DNA of 64,000 bases from Hybos culiciformis (GCA_964007475.1 OZ023274.1:25945090-26009089), one strand, 5' to 3'; positions 44,638-57,385 are shown, counted from the stretch's first letter. The notes: generated by a model not told the origin, from the sequence alone. Numbers and translations: made by a program.

Positions 44638-45501
44638 TAGGCTTGCCAGGTGTACGTTATTTGAACGGTACGTACGTTATTTTGGCTTAAAAAATTAGAA
44701 TGTACGTTATACCCGAAATTTGTGAAAACGTACCCAAAGGTACGATTTTTACTGATTATTTTTGAAGTCAGTCACATTTTTTAAAAATTAACTTAAACCG
44801 AATGATATAATAAATACGCGAAAAAGAAAACATACATTTACCATTTACGTACGTTATTTTGGCTTAAAAAATTAGAATGTACGTTATACCCGAAATTTGT
44901 GAAAACGTACCCAAAGGTACGATTTTTACTGATTATTTTTGAAGTCAGTCACATTTTTTAAAAATTAACTTAAACCGAATGATATAATAAATACGCGAAA
45001 AAGAAAACATACATTTACCATTTACGTATTACGAACACAGTTTCGAACACTGCTGGCTCGTTTTTATTATGCAGCGTTTTTTTTTTAAAGGCAGAATTAA
45101 AGTCCTTGTTATTTTTTTTTTATTTTTATACTATTAAAATTGTTATACTATTAATATAATTTTATATTTTATTCAGGTGATATAATTAATTTATTTTTTT
45201 TTAAAGGCAGAATAAAGTCCTGGTTATTTTTTTTTAAATTATTATAGTAATATAAACCTAAATATTTATTAATAAAATTGAAGTGATATAATTTTTTTTT
45301 TTTTGTAAAGCAGAATTATAGACCTTGTCATTAATTTTTAAAATTATTTTATTTTTTTAAATATTACATATTACATATTATATTATTTGTTGATAATGTA
45401 TAATTTAAAAAAAAATATATACCTAACTATATTTTGTTTTCTTTTAATGCACTTCAATTTTTGTGGGTGGGTTTTTTTAGAAATTTTATCTGGCAAGCCT
45501 A
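44638..45501. mobile_element. 864-bp hAT-type MITE
   Basis: The termini TAGGCTTGCCAG and CTGGCAAGCCTA are flanked by the perfect 8-bp duplication CATTCAAG (44630-44637, 45502-45509). Inside, a 177-bp segment is directly duplicated (44669-44845 and 44846-45022). No transposase. Confidence 0.9.
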
Positions 45502-45714
45502 CATTCAAGGTAGAGGTATTATTGTAACAAAATATTAGATGCGAAAGAGATTTGTTATTTCAGTTTCAGTTATGTAAACAATTTATTTTGATGACCGGGG
45601 CCATTAATTACATTCGCGCGATTTGATTTCGCCGATGAAATTTTCGCAATTAATTCTCTATAAAAAGAGTTTATTTCGCCTGAGAACAATTTTGTAGGAA
45701 CGCAGAAGTAAATA

Positions 45715-46311
45715 CAGTACCGACTCGATCGATGCAACACTCGATAGTTGCAACTATTCAGGTCGTTGCAACCAAAAAACCATTAAAATTTTCCTCTGAA
45801 AGACCTAGTGGTTGCAACTATCAAAATTTTTTACTTGATCATTGCAACAAATTATTTTTATACAAATAGGAAGGAAGCTTTATATAATAAAAAAAGTTTC
45901 ATAAAAATATATATGATTAAATAATATGTATAGTAGGTTTACTTACCAATGTAAAAAGTACATATATCAGAAATAGAACACTCATCGCAGTAACGTTGCA
46001 ATGCGACGATGACGGATCAATTGTTTGCTATAAGAGGTTCCTTTTAAACAATGATACTCGGTCGTTATCAAAAAAAGTTTCATAAAAATATATATGATTA
46101 AATAATATGTATAGTAGGTTTACTTACCAATGTAAAAAGTACATATATCAGAAATAGAACACTCATCGCAGTAACGTTGCAATGCGACGATGACGGATCA
46201 ATTGTTTGCTATAAGAGGTTCCTTTTAAACAATGATACTCGGTCGTTGCAACAAACGCGGTCGTTGCAATTCGCCTGGTTTTAATTAGTTGCCACGATCG
46301 AGTCGGTACTG
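45715..46311. mobile_element. 597-bp Tc1/mariner (pogo-like) MITE
   Basis: The inverted termini CAGTACCGACTCGATCG lie between TA dinucleotides (45713-45714, 46312-46313). CAGT-type ends with GTTGCAAC repeats fit pogo/Tigger-like elements. An inner 181-bp segment is directly duplicated (about 45887-46066 and 46067-46247). Confidence 0.85.
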
Positions 46312-46556
46312 TATTTGTCAAATTTTTATGGGCTGCTTCAATTAATACTAGAGTTGACAGGCTTATTACTTTCAGTAGGACAGTGCTACAATTACGTTTT
46401 TTGTCCTTCGTTTTTAAACTTTTTTTTTATCGGGAAAAATTCTTTTTCTTGCCAAAATAAATATAGATTAAAATACTTAAAACTATTCTGAAATTGCATT
46501 GGAATATAATTTTATTGAACATCTTTGTTGCATTTATTTTTATTTTTATGTATTAA

Positions 46557-46957
46557 GGCTTAGTATGCTGACACAAAAAAAGTAGTACGCTGTGGAAAAA
46601 AATGAGATTTTTCATATAAATTTTTGTTGCTGAAAAATGTTTGAAATTTTTTTTTTAGTTTTTGCTTTGTAGTAGGCTGATAAAAAAAAAAAATTGTTTA
46701 CTGGGTGACAAAAAACCTATTTTGCAGCTGCTTTTTTGCAAATATTTTTGTACCCAGGAAGATAAATGATTGCAAAAACTTGATATTACAAAAAAAAGTT
46801 TGTTTGATTTGTTTATTATTGGGTTAGAATAATAAAAAATTAATAAAAATAATCAGATGCTTGTTTCAAATAGTTGTCAAAATTTATCAAACATTTTTCA
46901 GATATTTTTCAGTGATATTTTTTTGCAACCTTTCTTTTTTCACAGCGTACTAAGCCT
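46557..46957. mobile_element. 401-bp MITE of uncertain class
   Basis: The termini GGCTTAGTATGCTG and CAGCGTACTAAGCC are near-perfect inverted repeats. The flanks (TATTAA, TAAATA) could give a TTA/TAA or TA duplication, but this is ambiguous. Confidence 0.65.
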
Positions 46958-47009
46958 AAATAAAGAAAATAAATTATAATATCTTCTTCTAATATATAAA
47001 ATTTCCATG

Positions 47010-48110
47010 TCACAATGTTAGTTACCGTACTCCTCCAAAACGGCTTTACCGATTTTTACCAAATTTTATATGCGTATTCAGTAGGTCTGAGAATCGGCTA
47101 CTATCTATTTTCCATACCTCAGGGACCTCCCCGGGGGCGGACTTCAAAAGTTCGTCCGATTTCATTCAAATTTTTTACGTAAAAAGAGGAAGTGATTACA
47201 CACAAATTCCGTAACAAAAAATTTGTTGACCTCCTACCCAGGAACCTCCTACCCAGGAACTTCTACCCAGGGACTTCCCATTGGGGCGGATTTTAAAAGT
47301 TCGTCCGATTTCATTCAAATTTGGTATGTAAAAAGAAGAACTGATTACAAACAAATTCTGTAACAAAAATTTGCTGACCTCCTACGCAGGGACCTTCAAC
47401 CCAAAGACCGTCCCTGGGGGCGGATTTCAAAAGTTCGTCCGATTTCATTAAAATTTTTTACGTAAAAAGAGAAAGTGATTACACACAAATTCCGTAACAA
47501 AAAATTTGTTGACCTCCTACCCAAGAACCTCCTACCCAGGGACTTCCCATTGGGGCGGATTTCAAAAGTTCGTCCGATTTCATTCAAATTTGGTATATAA
47601 AAATAGAAGCTGATTACACACAAATTTTGTAACAAAAAATTTGTTGACCTCCTACCATAGGGACCTCCCCTCGGGGCGGACTTCAAAAGTTCGTCCGATT
47701 TGATTCAAATTTGGTACGTAAGAAGAGGAACTGATTACACACAAATTTAGTAACAAAAAATTTGTTGACCTCCTACCCAGAGACTTCCCCGGGGGGCGGA
47801 CCTCAAAATTTCGTCCGATTTCATTCAAATTTGGTATGTAAAAAGAAGAACTGATTACACACAATTTCGTAACAAAAAATTTGTTGACCTCCTACCCAGG
47901 GACCTCACCTGGGGGCGGACTTTAAAAGTTCGTCCGATTTCATTCAAATTTGGCATGTAAAAAGAGGAAATAATTACACACAAATTTCGTAACAAAAAAT
48001 TTATTGACCTCCTACCCTAGGGGAGGATTTCAAAAGTTTGTCCGATTTCATTTAAATTTGGTACATAAAAATGATTAAACACACGAATTTAGTAACAAAA
48101 AATTTTTCCC
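47010..48110 (+). repeat. Minisatellite, about eight units of roughly 120 bp
   Basis: Units carry GACCTCCTACCCAGGGAC, TTCAAAAGTTCGTCCGATTT, ATTCAAATTTGGTATGTAAA and ACACAAATTCCGTAACAAA. The minus-strand ORFs here are translations of the repeat, not genes. Confidence 0.85.
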
Positions 48111-48830
48111 CCTCTTCGAATATATAGAAATCAATTTCTTTATTATTACTAATAACCATAAAGGAAGTATAATATAGAGTAACTATGTCAAACAACTTTT
48201 TAAAATATCGTTTTTATTTTTTTTCCTATTTTTTCAGACCCCCAAAACATATGTATACAAAAAAGCTTTTCTATTCTCTCTAATACTCATTAATTTTTTT
48301 TCAATTTTGAGGATGTTTAGTTTTAATTTAAAATAACACAACTTATAAAAATTCGAATGTAGTTGTGCGAAAAATCATAACTATATGAATAAATGAAAAA
48401 ATATGTGTCTAAATATGTATTGTTGTGATGTGCTAATATCAATTTATTGCATCTATGATTTTTTTTTTCAAAAACTAATATCTTCGTCTTCATTGAAATT
48501 TATAAAATTCTTATCATAAGTTAACTAAAAAAATTTTTTGATAACTATTTTGCTCAAAATGTTTATAAAAAAAAAAATTTAACAAACATACAATTACATT
48601 GCTGTTTGGACGCAACAAAATTATCAAAAAAATATGATTTCTGGTTCACCGAAACAGACGAATGATATGAACATAAATTCAAATTTTTGGAGTTTGTTAT
48701 TAACACTTTTAATAACAAAAGGCTCAAAATTTTTGAAAGGGATATTCTTAAAAAGCGAAAGTATCCTTACAAACCAAAATAAAAGAACAAAAAAAATCAT
48801 TATTCCAATAATATAAAATAATGTGAGCAT

Positions 48831-49080
48831 CGTCGGTCTCATGCAAAAATCACGAAACTGCAAAAACATAGTTTTGAGAAAATTGGTTTTGAAATTTTTT
48901 TTTTTCTTTTTTTGTAGTACGTTTTGGTACTTTCGGGAAAATAGAAATAGTCATTGCGGATAATTTATGAGAGCTTTCGACTTTGAGCATATTCAAATTT
49001 TAGTCTTTTTATGATTTTCATACAATATTAGATCAAAACGGCCAAACTTACAGTTTCGTGCTTTTTGCACGAGACCGACG
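48831..49080. mobile_element. 250-bp MITE nested in the Helitron
   Basis: CGTCGGTCTCATGCAAAAA with ACGAAACTG at the left end and its complement at the right end form a 31-bp inverted terminus with a few mismatches. The target duplication is not resolved. Confidence 0.7.
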
Positions 49081-49792
49081 ATATGTAAATAAACATGAAA
49101 TAAAATGAATTTATTTATTAATGCTTTCAAATATAATTTTTTTATTTACATTTATAACCCAATTTTTTTTTTTCATAGAGAACAAATACTAGTAAACATT
49201 AAAATACAATTATAATAAAGGAAATATTTTGTTTATTTTTAAAAGCTTTATATAAAAAAAAATTTTAAAAGCTTTAAAGCTCTCTCGTTATAGCAAAAAT
49301 AAAATCTTGGGGGTCTGATCTAATTTTGTTTAACTTTTTTTATTCGAATTTTTTGTATGGGACTAGTTTCTCTATTTATACTTTCTTTATGTAATAACTA
49401 CAAAATATTAAAACTAAACCACTCAACCGATCGTTTCGAAATTTACACCGTCTCTTTGTCTCGGGATGTTATAGGCTATTTTAAATGTGAATGGCACTCT
49501 ACCCAGAAATCCCTCGGCAAAAGTTCTTCCGATTTCATTCAAATTTGATTCTTAGAAAGAGGAAATGGATAAAAACACAAATTTTGTTTGGTTTGGAAAC
49601 CTGTTTAAGGGAAGGATATCATTCGATTTCATACAATTTAAGTGTTGAATAAGTAGAAATGATAAATATTAATTCTTAGATATTTTCCCAAATTTATAAA
49701 ATAACTAGCTCTTATAATTGTTCATCAATCTGACAACAAAAATTTCACTTAAAACGTGTGTTCCACAACAACGTGTGTGCGGGTACAGCTAG

Positions 49793-50351
49793 TAAATTGT
49801 ATATATTGTGTATTTTAGAACTTCAATAAAATTTTAAAAGTGTGTATTGTAAAAATTATATGAAGTATGTATTGTATAAAAAGATAATGATATTCTAATG
49901 ATAGCTGCTAAAAAAAGTAAATGACTCTCATCTCAAGGTTATACTGTCTAATTCGGGGTTTACATTGGATGTTTTTGAATATTATTTCGAAGATATTTTT
50001 TCAATCTGTGTGTAAAAATTGTGTAAAACAAAAAAATCTTCATTTTAGTCTAGACTAAAAATCTTGCTTAAAATGTTAATTATTTTCTGTAAAAAAAAAA
50101 AATAAATAAAAAAAAAAAATTTAAAATAGGAATCTCAAAAAAAAGTAAATAAATGAAAAACTGAAAACATAAATAAAATATTTTTGCTTTATTTTATTTT
50201 TAATACATAAATTTAAAATTAATATCAAAATTTCATCAGTTTTATTTAGAAAAAAGTTTTTAATCCAAACTAAAATCTAGATTTTAGTCTAGACAGTGAA
50301 AATTATTTCGAAGATTTTTACGAAAATACATTCAAAAAACATCTTCTGCGT
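49793..50351. other. AT-rich spacer, no gene seen
   Basis: TCTAGACTAAAATC motifs occur near 50050 and 50280 in opposite orientation, flanking A- and T-rich runs. This could be a small degenerate inverted-repeat element. Confidence 0.4.
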
Positions 50352-51224
50352 GTGTTGAAACATAGCTCTTTGAATGCTTATGCAGATGACATGAAGATCT
50401 TCAGAACAGTTAGTGAACCATACGATTGCGAGCTCCTTCAGTTTGATGTTGATAGTTTTGAGAAATGGTGTTGTAAAAATAATTTGATTCTCAACAGTAG
50501 AAAATGTCAGACTATTTCTTTCAGTAGAAAGTTTTCCCCAATTAACTTCTGCTATAGAATAGGTGGCGTGGAGGTGCAAAGGATGAAGGTGGTGAAGGAT
50601 TTGGGAGTATATTGTGATTGCAAACTTGATTTTCGTGAACATGTTAATACCATCGTGGCAAAATCGAATTCCATGTTGGGATTTATTAAGAGATGGTCAA
50701 AAGAATTTGTCAATCCAAAAGTAACTCGCTCCCTTTTCACTTGTATGGTTCGTCCTTTACTTGAATTCTCCTCACAAGTTTGGTCCCCATATTTTGATGT
50801 CCATATTCACAGAATTGAATCCGTTCAAAGAAATTTTTCACGTTTCGCTCTAAGAGGTCAACCTGCTCCTGCTTCACCTCTAGCAAGTAATCCCTTCACA
50901 TCTGTGGTTCCTTACGTTGAACGATTGCAACGGCTTGATCTTCAATCATTAGAAAAGCGGCGCATTGTTGCGGTCATAGTGTTTTTAAACCAACTAATAT
51001 CAGGAAACATTTCTTCTTCTAACCTACTTAGTAGGATTAATTTTCGACTTGTAGACCGATCGCTTAGATTTGTTCAAATTTTTCAGGTTCAGACACATCG
51101 TACAATTTATGGGGTAAATGAACCTCTGAATAGAATGATGAGTGAAGCGAATCTGTACTGCGATTGTTTTGACTTTAATCTGAATAAGTATTGTTTAAAG
51201 AAGAGACTATTTAGTAATAATTAA
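50352..51224 (+). pseudogene. 5'-truncated Jockey-type LINE: reverse-transcriptase C-terminal half
   Basis: A 290-residue frame begins just before the catalytic box (LNAYADDMKIF) and runs through the thumb region (NSRKCQTISFSRK, VVKDLGVYCDCKLDFREHV, VRPLLEFSSQVWSPYF, IESVQRNFSRFALRG) to a stop. There is no RNase H. The 3' side ends in AATAAATAAATGA and A-rich repeats near 51505-51560. 5' truncation is normal for LINE insertions. The frame is intact from the truncation point, so the insertion is fairly young. Confidence 0.85.
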
Positions 51225-51564
51225 GTATGATGCTCCGTTTTTCTTGTTTGTGGGGACTGCCGTTATTGACTTGGACTGCAATTCTTGTGATAAAATATAG
51301 CTTTTTATTTGTTTCCCTCCTTTTTTTCCTTTGTTATAGAAAATTAGATAACTTAAATGTATATTTTATTTTTATTTGACGAGCAATTTTCTGATTGTAG
51401 TTACGTTTGTGAATATTTATATGTTAACTGTTATATTTGTTAATTATATTTTTAATTTTTATTTTGAGATGTAAATTATATCGAGTTCGATCTGAACTAT
51501 AATAAATAAATGACTATAATATATGGAAAAAAATAAAAAAAAATAAAAAAATAAAAATAAAAAT

Positions 51565-52841
51565 AAAAATTCGCTACAACAAGAAAATATTAAGAAACTT
51601 CGTAAAGAAGGGAGAACGGCAACATACATTAGCATAATGTTAATAAGACATCAGATCAGGTGCTTTGTACTTCTAATATTTGTTCACCAATAGCATGAGA
51701 GTAGTTTCATAAGTAGAAATACTTTTTCATCGGTGAACCACTAGTGAATAGGAAGTAATAATTCATATTGAAGTGAGGCAAGATCTCTTTTAAAAAGTAA
51801 ATTGTTCGTACTTTTTTGCTCTATTAAAGAACTTGTAAGCAATATTCAGAATGATTCAATACAGAGTAGGAAACAGAAATATATGTAAAAAAAATTCATT
51901 AACTCAATTTTTATTCATGCATTTTACTAGACAATTTGTATTAAGTAAGTTTTATTTTTCATAATTTTTATGTGTTACCTTAAAAACATTTAAAAAAAGG
52001 CAGAATTTTTGAAATTTCATCAAATTTGTATTTCCTTAAGCAATATACATGCTTATTATTAATAATATTAATAAATGTTAAAAACGATTCTTCAAAATTT
52101 GAAATAGAACAAATGACACATTTCAATATGCCCATATAAATTTTTTTAATGTAATAGTGCGTTCAGTAAGTACCGATTGTCCGTAGCTAAGGAATTCCCT
52201 TTTCTGCAAAATCCTGCAAATAACTTCTGCAAACCCCTACGATAAGGAAAGCTGTGACATTTCATTTTAAAATCATATACATTAAAAAATTTTATATGCG
52301 CATATGAAATGTGTCATTTGTTGTATTTCAGATTTTAAAGAATCATTTGTAACATTTATTAATAATATGCATGTATATTGTTTAAGGGAATACAAATTTA
52401 ATGAAATTTCAAAAATTCTGCCTTTTTTTTAAATGTTTTTAAGCTAACACATACCTAATAAAACTTACTTAATACAAATTGTCTAGTAAAATGCATGAAC
52501 AAAAATTGAGTGAATGTGTTTTTTTACATATATTTATGTTTCCTACTCTGTATTGAATCAAGCTGAATATGGCTTGCAAGTTCTTTAATAGAGCAAAAAA
52601 GTACGAACAATTTACTTTTTAAATAGGATCTTGCCTCACTTCAACATGAATTATTACTTCCTATTCACTAGTGGTTCACCGATGAAAAAGTATTTCTAAA
52701 ACTAGTGTCATGCTATTGTTGAACAAATATTAAAAATACAAAGCACCTGACCTGATGCCTTATTAACATTATGATAATGTATGTTGCCGTTCTCCCTTCT
52801 TTACGAAGTTTCTTAATATTTTCTTGTTGTAGCGAATTTTT
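51565..52841. mobile_element. 1.3 kb foldback element
   Basis: It runs from AAATTCGCTACAACAAG to its complement CTTGTTGTAGCGAATTT, and the two halves are inverted copies of each other through most of their length. A further copy of one arm lies at 24496-24816 beside the assembly gap. A segment near 52155-52270 is itself the end of another small element. It has no coding capacity. Confidence 0.8.
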
Positions 52842-53552
52842 ATTTAAAAGATAAAATGTTTGATATCTCGAAAACTAAGGAAGATATCTAAAATTTTTAT
52901 TTAATTTGCATAATTGATTGAAAAAAAATCATCATAAAGGAAGGATAGCTTGTAGTGAAATGTAAACAAGAACTCGGTATAAACCTTTTTAAAGTATATG
53001 GGTTGAACTAAATTTGATAAAATATGTAAATAAAATTAAAAATTTTATATTTTTATTAAACATTTTATATTTTTATTTAAAATTTTGTATTTTATTAAAA
53101 TAAAAATATAAAATTTCAAATTTTATTTAGGAAAACAAAAAATTTTGTTAAAATTAATTTTTTTTGTTTGTTTTTAATCAAATTTATCAATGTCCTTAGC
53201 TAAGGCCAACTAAAAAGTACTCCCAGAATACGGACTATTATGGGAAATTATAAAATTTCCCTTTGCAGAAGTTTTGAGGTAGGATTGCATTACTGAACGA
53301 TTTTTTGTAGAAATTGTCTGTATTTAAGGACTTTAGCTGTCAGATTTTGTCTTTCACAAACTTCAGATTGTCTGCAACGTAGGATTTTGTCACTAGCTAA
53401 GGACAATCTGTACTTACTGAACGTACTATATGTGATATTAAAATGAAATGTCACAGCTGTCCTTATCGTAGGGGTTTGCAGAAGTTATTTGCAGGATTTT
53501 GCAGAAAAGGGAATTCCTTAGCTACGGACAATCGGTACTTACTGAACGTACT
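52842..53552. repeat. Small inverted-repeat elements with CGTTCAGTAAGTA ends
   Basis: Copies of TACTTACTGAACGTACTA occur at about 53411-53430 and 53536-53554, and the inverted form lies at 52155-52175. The block 53440-53552 is an inverted copy of 52155-52270. Boundaries overlap and are not fully resolved. No gene. Confidence 0.6.
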
Positions 53553-53555
53553 ATA

Positions 53556-53956
53556 AGAGCCCGTTCCCAAACTGAGACTATTTTAAATCGTAAAATATAC
53601 CTTTTCTGTTAAAGAAAATTCCTTTTTTTCAGAAATTGAAATAGGCTTGACATTTAATCTGTATCATCTGCAACGTCTGCTTAAATTTTAAATTTTTTGT
53701 TTTTTTTTAAAATGAGGTGCACTAAAAAGTACACCTATAAACTGAGTTTGTTATGGGAAATTTAAAATTTCCCTTTGCAGATTTTTAAAATATAAAATAA
53801 ATATCATTTCGGAACGATTTTTACGTCAAAAAATCTTGATTTGTAAAATAATTGTAAAATAACAGCTGTAAAATCGTGTCGTTCCAAAACTAGAAATTCT
53901 AGAAATTAAAAAAATTTTTCAGTTTCTAAAATATTCTCAGTTTGGGAACGGGCTCT
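53556..53956. mobile_element. 401-bp MITE with TA flanks (Tc1/mariner-like)
   Basis: The termini AGAGCCCGTTCCCAAACTGA and complement are perfect over 22 bp, flanked by TA at each side (53554-53555, 53957-53958). The duplicate inner motif TTTGGGAACGGGCTCT closes the right end. No transposase. Confidence 0.8.
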
Positions 53957-53958
53957 TA

Positions 53959-54867
53959 GTTTACAAAATATGAAAATGAAATACAAAATGCAACGGACGA
54001 AATTTACTCCATCAAATATTGAATTTAATAAACCATTTATTTTTAAGTCATGTAAATTTGATTATTAAGGTATTTATAATTAAAGTCTCGCTTTAATTGA
54101 ATATTGCATTTTGCAAATTTAGATCCAGATGCAGCTGGTTTTTTAATTAAATATAATTATGTTCTTATAAAAAAGGAAACTCTGACGATATATTAATGAT
54201 TTTTTTTAATTGTTGATTATATTTTTTGAATTTGAATACCTTTATTTTTTATACCTTTAATACCTTTACCTTTACTTTTTTTTTTTTTGTCTATTACTTA
54301 TCTATCCAAAACTAAACAAACTAAAATAAATTTTAAATTTGAATTATGCAGCAATCACAATCACAGCTACAACACTCAACAGATGTATCTGCACAATAAT
54401 CTTCACAACATTTTTCGTTATCACCTCTCGGACAAAAGCAATCCTAAAAATATGACAAATCCAAATAACACAATTCATTCATAAATCATAATTTAATTTG
54501 ACTATTCCATTGAACTTGAACGTTAGACAAACCTTTTAATTAGGAACAAATTAAAATAATATAAAAAATAAAATACTGAAATACTTCATCTACGATAAAA
54601 ATTCTTTCTCTCTAAAAAATATTTAAAAATATTTGAAATTCTATTTGCATGGGCCTGGAGATCCAATTCCATTTCATTCCTTTATTATTGTTTGTTTACA
54701 TTTTGTTTTTTTGCTTTGTTGCGTTAAAAATAATAATTTTTGTCGCTTGTGGTTGGTTGTCGCTGGCTGGGTTTTTCATTAGAAAATTCGGTATTTTTAA
54801 ATATAAATTTTGATATTTTCCGGGACTCTGATTTAAAACTCAGCTTGGTGAGACAATGCATTGGGCC
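53959..54867. other. AT-rich spacer, no gene supported
   Basis: Short frames near 54287 and 54740 have no exon borders or recognisable content. Nothing else is seen. Confidence 0.4.
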
Positions 54868-55959
54868 CAGTGATGCCAGACGTAGGGAATATTCCCTACA
54901 TGTAGGGAAATTATGTCATAAAAAGACACTGTAGGGAAAAAAGGACAGATTTTTCAAATGTTAAAAAATGTAAGGATTTTTTATCATGTTGGTTGGCCAA
55001 TATTTTTTTTCTTAAATTCATTGCAAATATTAATAATTACAAATGCAATATTTATTTTTTTATATAATTAATACTATAAAGTATTATCGTCTGCTCAGAA
55101 ATGAAACGATGTATAATGAAAAGTATAGTTTCGAGTAATTGAGCTTAAAGATTTGAAAATTTAAAAAAATGTATGGAAAAATATCAAGTAACGTAAAATT
55201 TTCATCTAAAAAACACATTTTAATCAACATTAAGAATATTGCAAAATAGTTCGTCTGCTCAGAAATGAAACAACGTATGACATTTATACGTCATTATTTG
55301 ACAATAGCACCATTCGATTCCTCGTACTCGATTTTATAAGTACAACTACTTTGCAATATTCTTAATGTTGATTAAAATGTGTTTTTTAGATGAAAATTGT
55401 ACGCTACTTGATATTTTTTCATACGTTTTTTTTAATTTTCAAATCTTTAAATTTAAATTACTCGAAACTATACTTTTCATTATACGTTGTTTCATTTCTG
55501 AGCAGGCGAGTTGTGCTTATAAAATCAAGTATCGAATGGTGCTATTATCTAATAATGACGTATAAATATCATACGTTGTTTCATTTCTGAGCAGACGATA
55601 TGTTCCTTACTTTTTTAATGAATTTTTTTTTTGTTTAGTAAAATTTAGTATTAATTAATTATAATTATAAAATTAATAATAATGATTATTTTTTTTATAC
55701 AATTAATGCTAAATCTAAATGTTACTGAAAATGAATTTGTAATTTTTTGATATATATATAAAAATAAAAAAGATCTCATAAAAAAACATGAAAAATCAAT
55801 TTTTTATTTAAAAAATTTGAAAAAAAACTAAATATCAGTATTTTTATAAAAAAAAATGTAGGGTAAAATGTAGGGAAAATTATCTATATAACATAGGGAA
55901 AAATAGGGAAATTTTTTGCTTGCTGTAGGGATTTTTAAATTTTCAATCTGGCATCACTG
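54868..55959. mobile_element. 1,092-bp hAT-type MITE
   Basis: The termini CAGTGATGCCAGA and TCTGGCATCACTG are flanked by the perfect 8-bp duplication ATTGGGCC (54860-54867, 55960-55967). It belongs to the same family as 22482-23295 but is longer. The core contains large inverted segments with GTCTGCTCAGAAATGAAAC repeats. No transposase. Confidence 0.92.
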
Positions 55960-55967
55960 ATTGGGCC

Positions 55968-56480
55968 CCAAAGAAGCTCCCCTTAACAGGGATTATTGGG
56001 CAAGTGTGTATAAAAATAAAAATTATAAATACTATTTTAATTTATTTTATTTATTTATTTACTATTCATATTACAATAAAAAAAACCATTCAAGAGGCTT
56101 ATACAAATTATTGTCAGAAGTATTACAATTCAGAAAAGTATATATAATTATTAAAATTTAATAAAGTTAATTAAAAATTAAATTCTAAATCTATTTTTAT
56201 CCAAAACATATTGTATTTTATTGATTTATGAATCTATCCTACACATTTCTTAGATTAACAAAATTCATATAATACATACATACTATATGTACTATATGTA
56301 TATACGTATTCATATTCATATTCGTAATTAATAAAAAAAAAATTTATTTAATTGAATAATCTTAATTTTTATAAGCATTTTATTTAAAAAAAAATTTCTC
56401 ATAATTTTCTTGTACATATTTTAAAATTCAAAGTTGACCGCTCAATTTTTTGTTTACATTCAATACTAAAAAATATGGGA
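55968..56480. other. AT-rich spacer, no gene seen
   Basis: TATATGTACTATATG and ATTCATATTCATATTCG simple repeats lie near 56280-56325. No reading frame is supported. Confidence 0.4.
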
Positions 56481-57385
56481 GTGGCTACAGTTACGGCAAC
56501 CCTAACTTATTTTTTTTTTTAACAGTTACGGTTAACGTAACTAATTTTTTTTTTTTAAAGTTACGGCAACCGTAACTTTTAGGTAATGCTTAAAGTTACG
56601 GCAATTTTTTTTTTTTTTTTTGAAAAAAAAAAAATTTATTTAATTTTTTTTTGTTTTTCTTTTTTTTCTTTTTTTTTTGTCTTAACCCTTTCTTCGGGAT
56701 TCGAACCTCGTTCTTTAGCATTTCATTCTACCACTCTACCTCTCGGCTACAGTATTAAAATTATAAACGTGTACAAAATATAAAATATAAATTATGTGTA
56801 CATGTGAAAGTTATTGACAAGTAAAAACCTTACATCGTCATACAAAAAATGCAAGAATAGTAAAACCTTACATAGTTATACAAAAATACAAAAAAAAGAA
56901 TTAAAAGCGCGAAGCGTCAAGGCAAAATAAAAAATAAAAAAAAGAAGCCCTAGGGGGTTTGGTGGGAGGCGGCGGCCGTCCCCCATTCAGCATAACAACT
57001 TTTTATTTAAAAAAAGTCATAATGCTCAAAAAAAAATTTGCCGTAATCACTAAAAAAAAAAAAAAAGTTACGTCGGCCGTAACTTTAGACAATTTTCTAC
57101 AGGATTACGGTTGCCGTAACTCTCAAAAAAAAAAAAGAGTTACGTTTGCCGTAACTTTAAACAATTTTCAACAGGATTACGGTTGCCGTAACTCTAACAA
57201 TAAAAAAAGAGTTACGTTTGCCGTAACTTTAGTCAATTTTCAACAGGATTACGGTTGCCGTAACTCTAAAAATAAAAAAAGAGTTACGTTTGCCGTAACT
57301 TTAGTCAATTTTGAACAGGATTACGGTTGCCGTAACTCTCAAAAAAAAAAAAGAGTTACGTTTGCCGTAACTGTAGACGCTCCCA
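56481..57385 (+). repeat. Palindromic GTTACGG repeat family with a 62-bp tandem array
   Basis: Single motifs at 56488-56605 (GTTACGGCAACC, GTTACGGTTAACGTAAC) precede an array of about five 62-bp units at 57065-57385. Each unit contains ATTACGGTTGCCGTAACTCT and GAGTTACGTTTGCCGTAACT. GTTACGG-TTG-CCGTAAC is a perfect inverted repeat. The 154-codon frame across the array exists only because the unit lacks stops in that frame. Confidence 0.8.
56686..56752 (-). repeat. tRNA-derived sequence (SINE head or tRNA pseudogene)
   Basis: On the minus strand TGTAGCCGAGAGGTAGAGTG is an A-box-like region, and GAGGTTCGAATCCCG contains a canonical B-box GGTTCGAATCC. The two are about 30 nt apart, as in a tRNA. 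No acceptor stem pairs well. Confidence 0.55.

Larger units (their letters stand above)
46982..49792 (+). mobile_element. Non-autonomous Helitron with an internal minisatellite
   Basis: The start TCTTCTAATATATAAAATTT with CATGTCACAATGTTAG and the end GTGTGCGGGTACAGCTAG match the ends of insect Helitrons. These insert between A and T without duplication, and A precedes 46982 while T follows 49792. A short hairpin-forming block (ACGTGTG near 49755 and 49772) precedes the 3' end. No Rep/helicase is encoded. About 47010-48110 is a tandem array and 48831-49080 is a nested MITE. Confidence 0.75.

Noticed and set aside
47396..47864. Minus-strand frames with repeated GRRSTNFLL
   Set aside because: They are translations of the Helitron minisatellite, not coding sequence.
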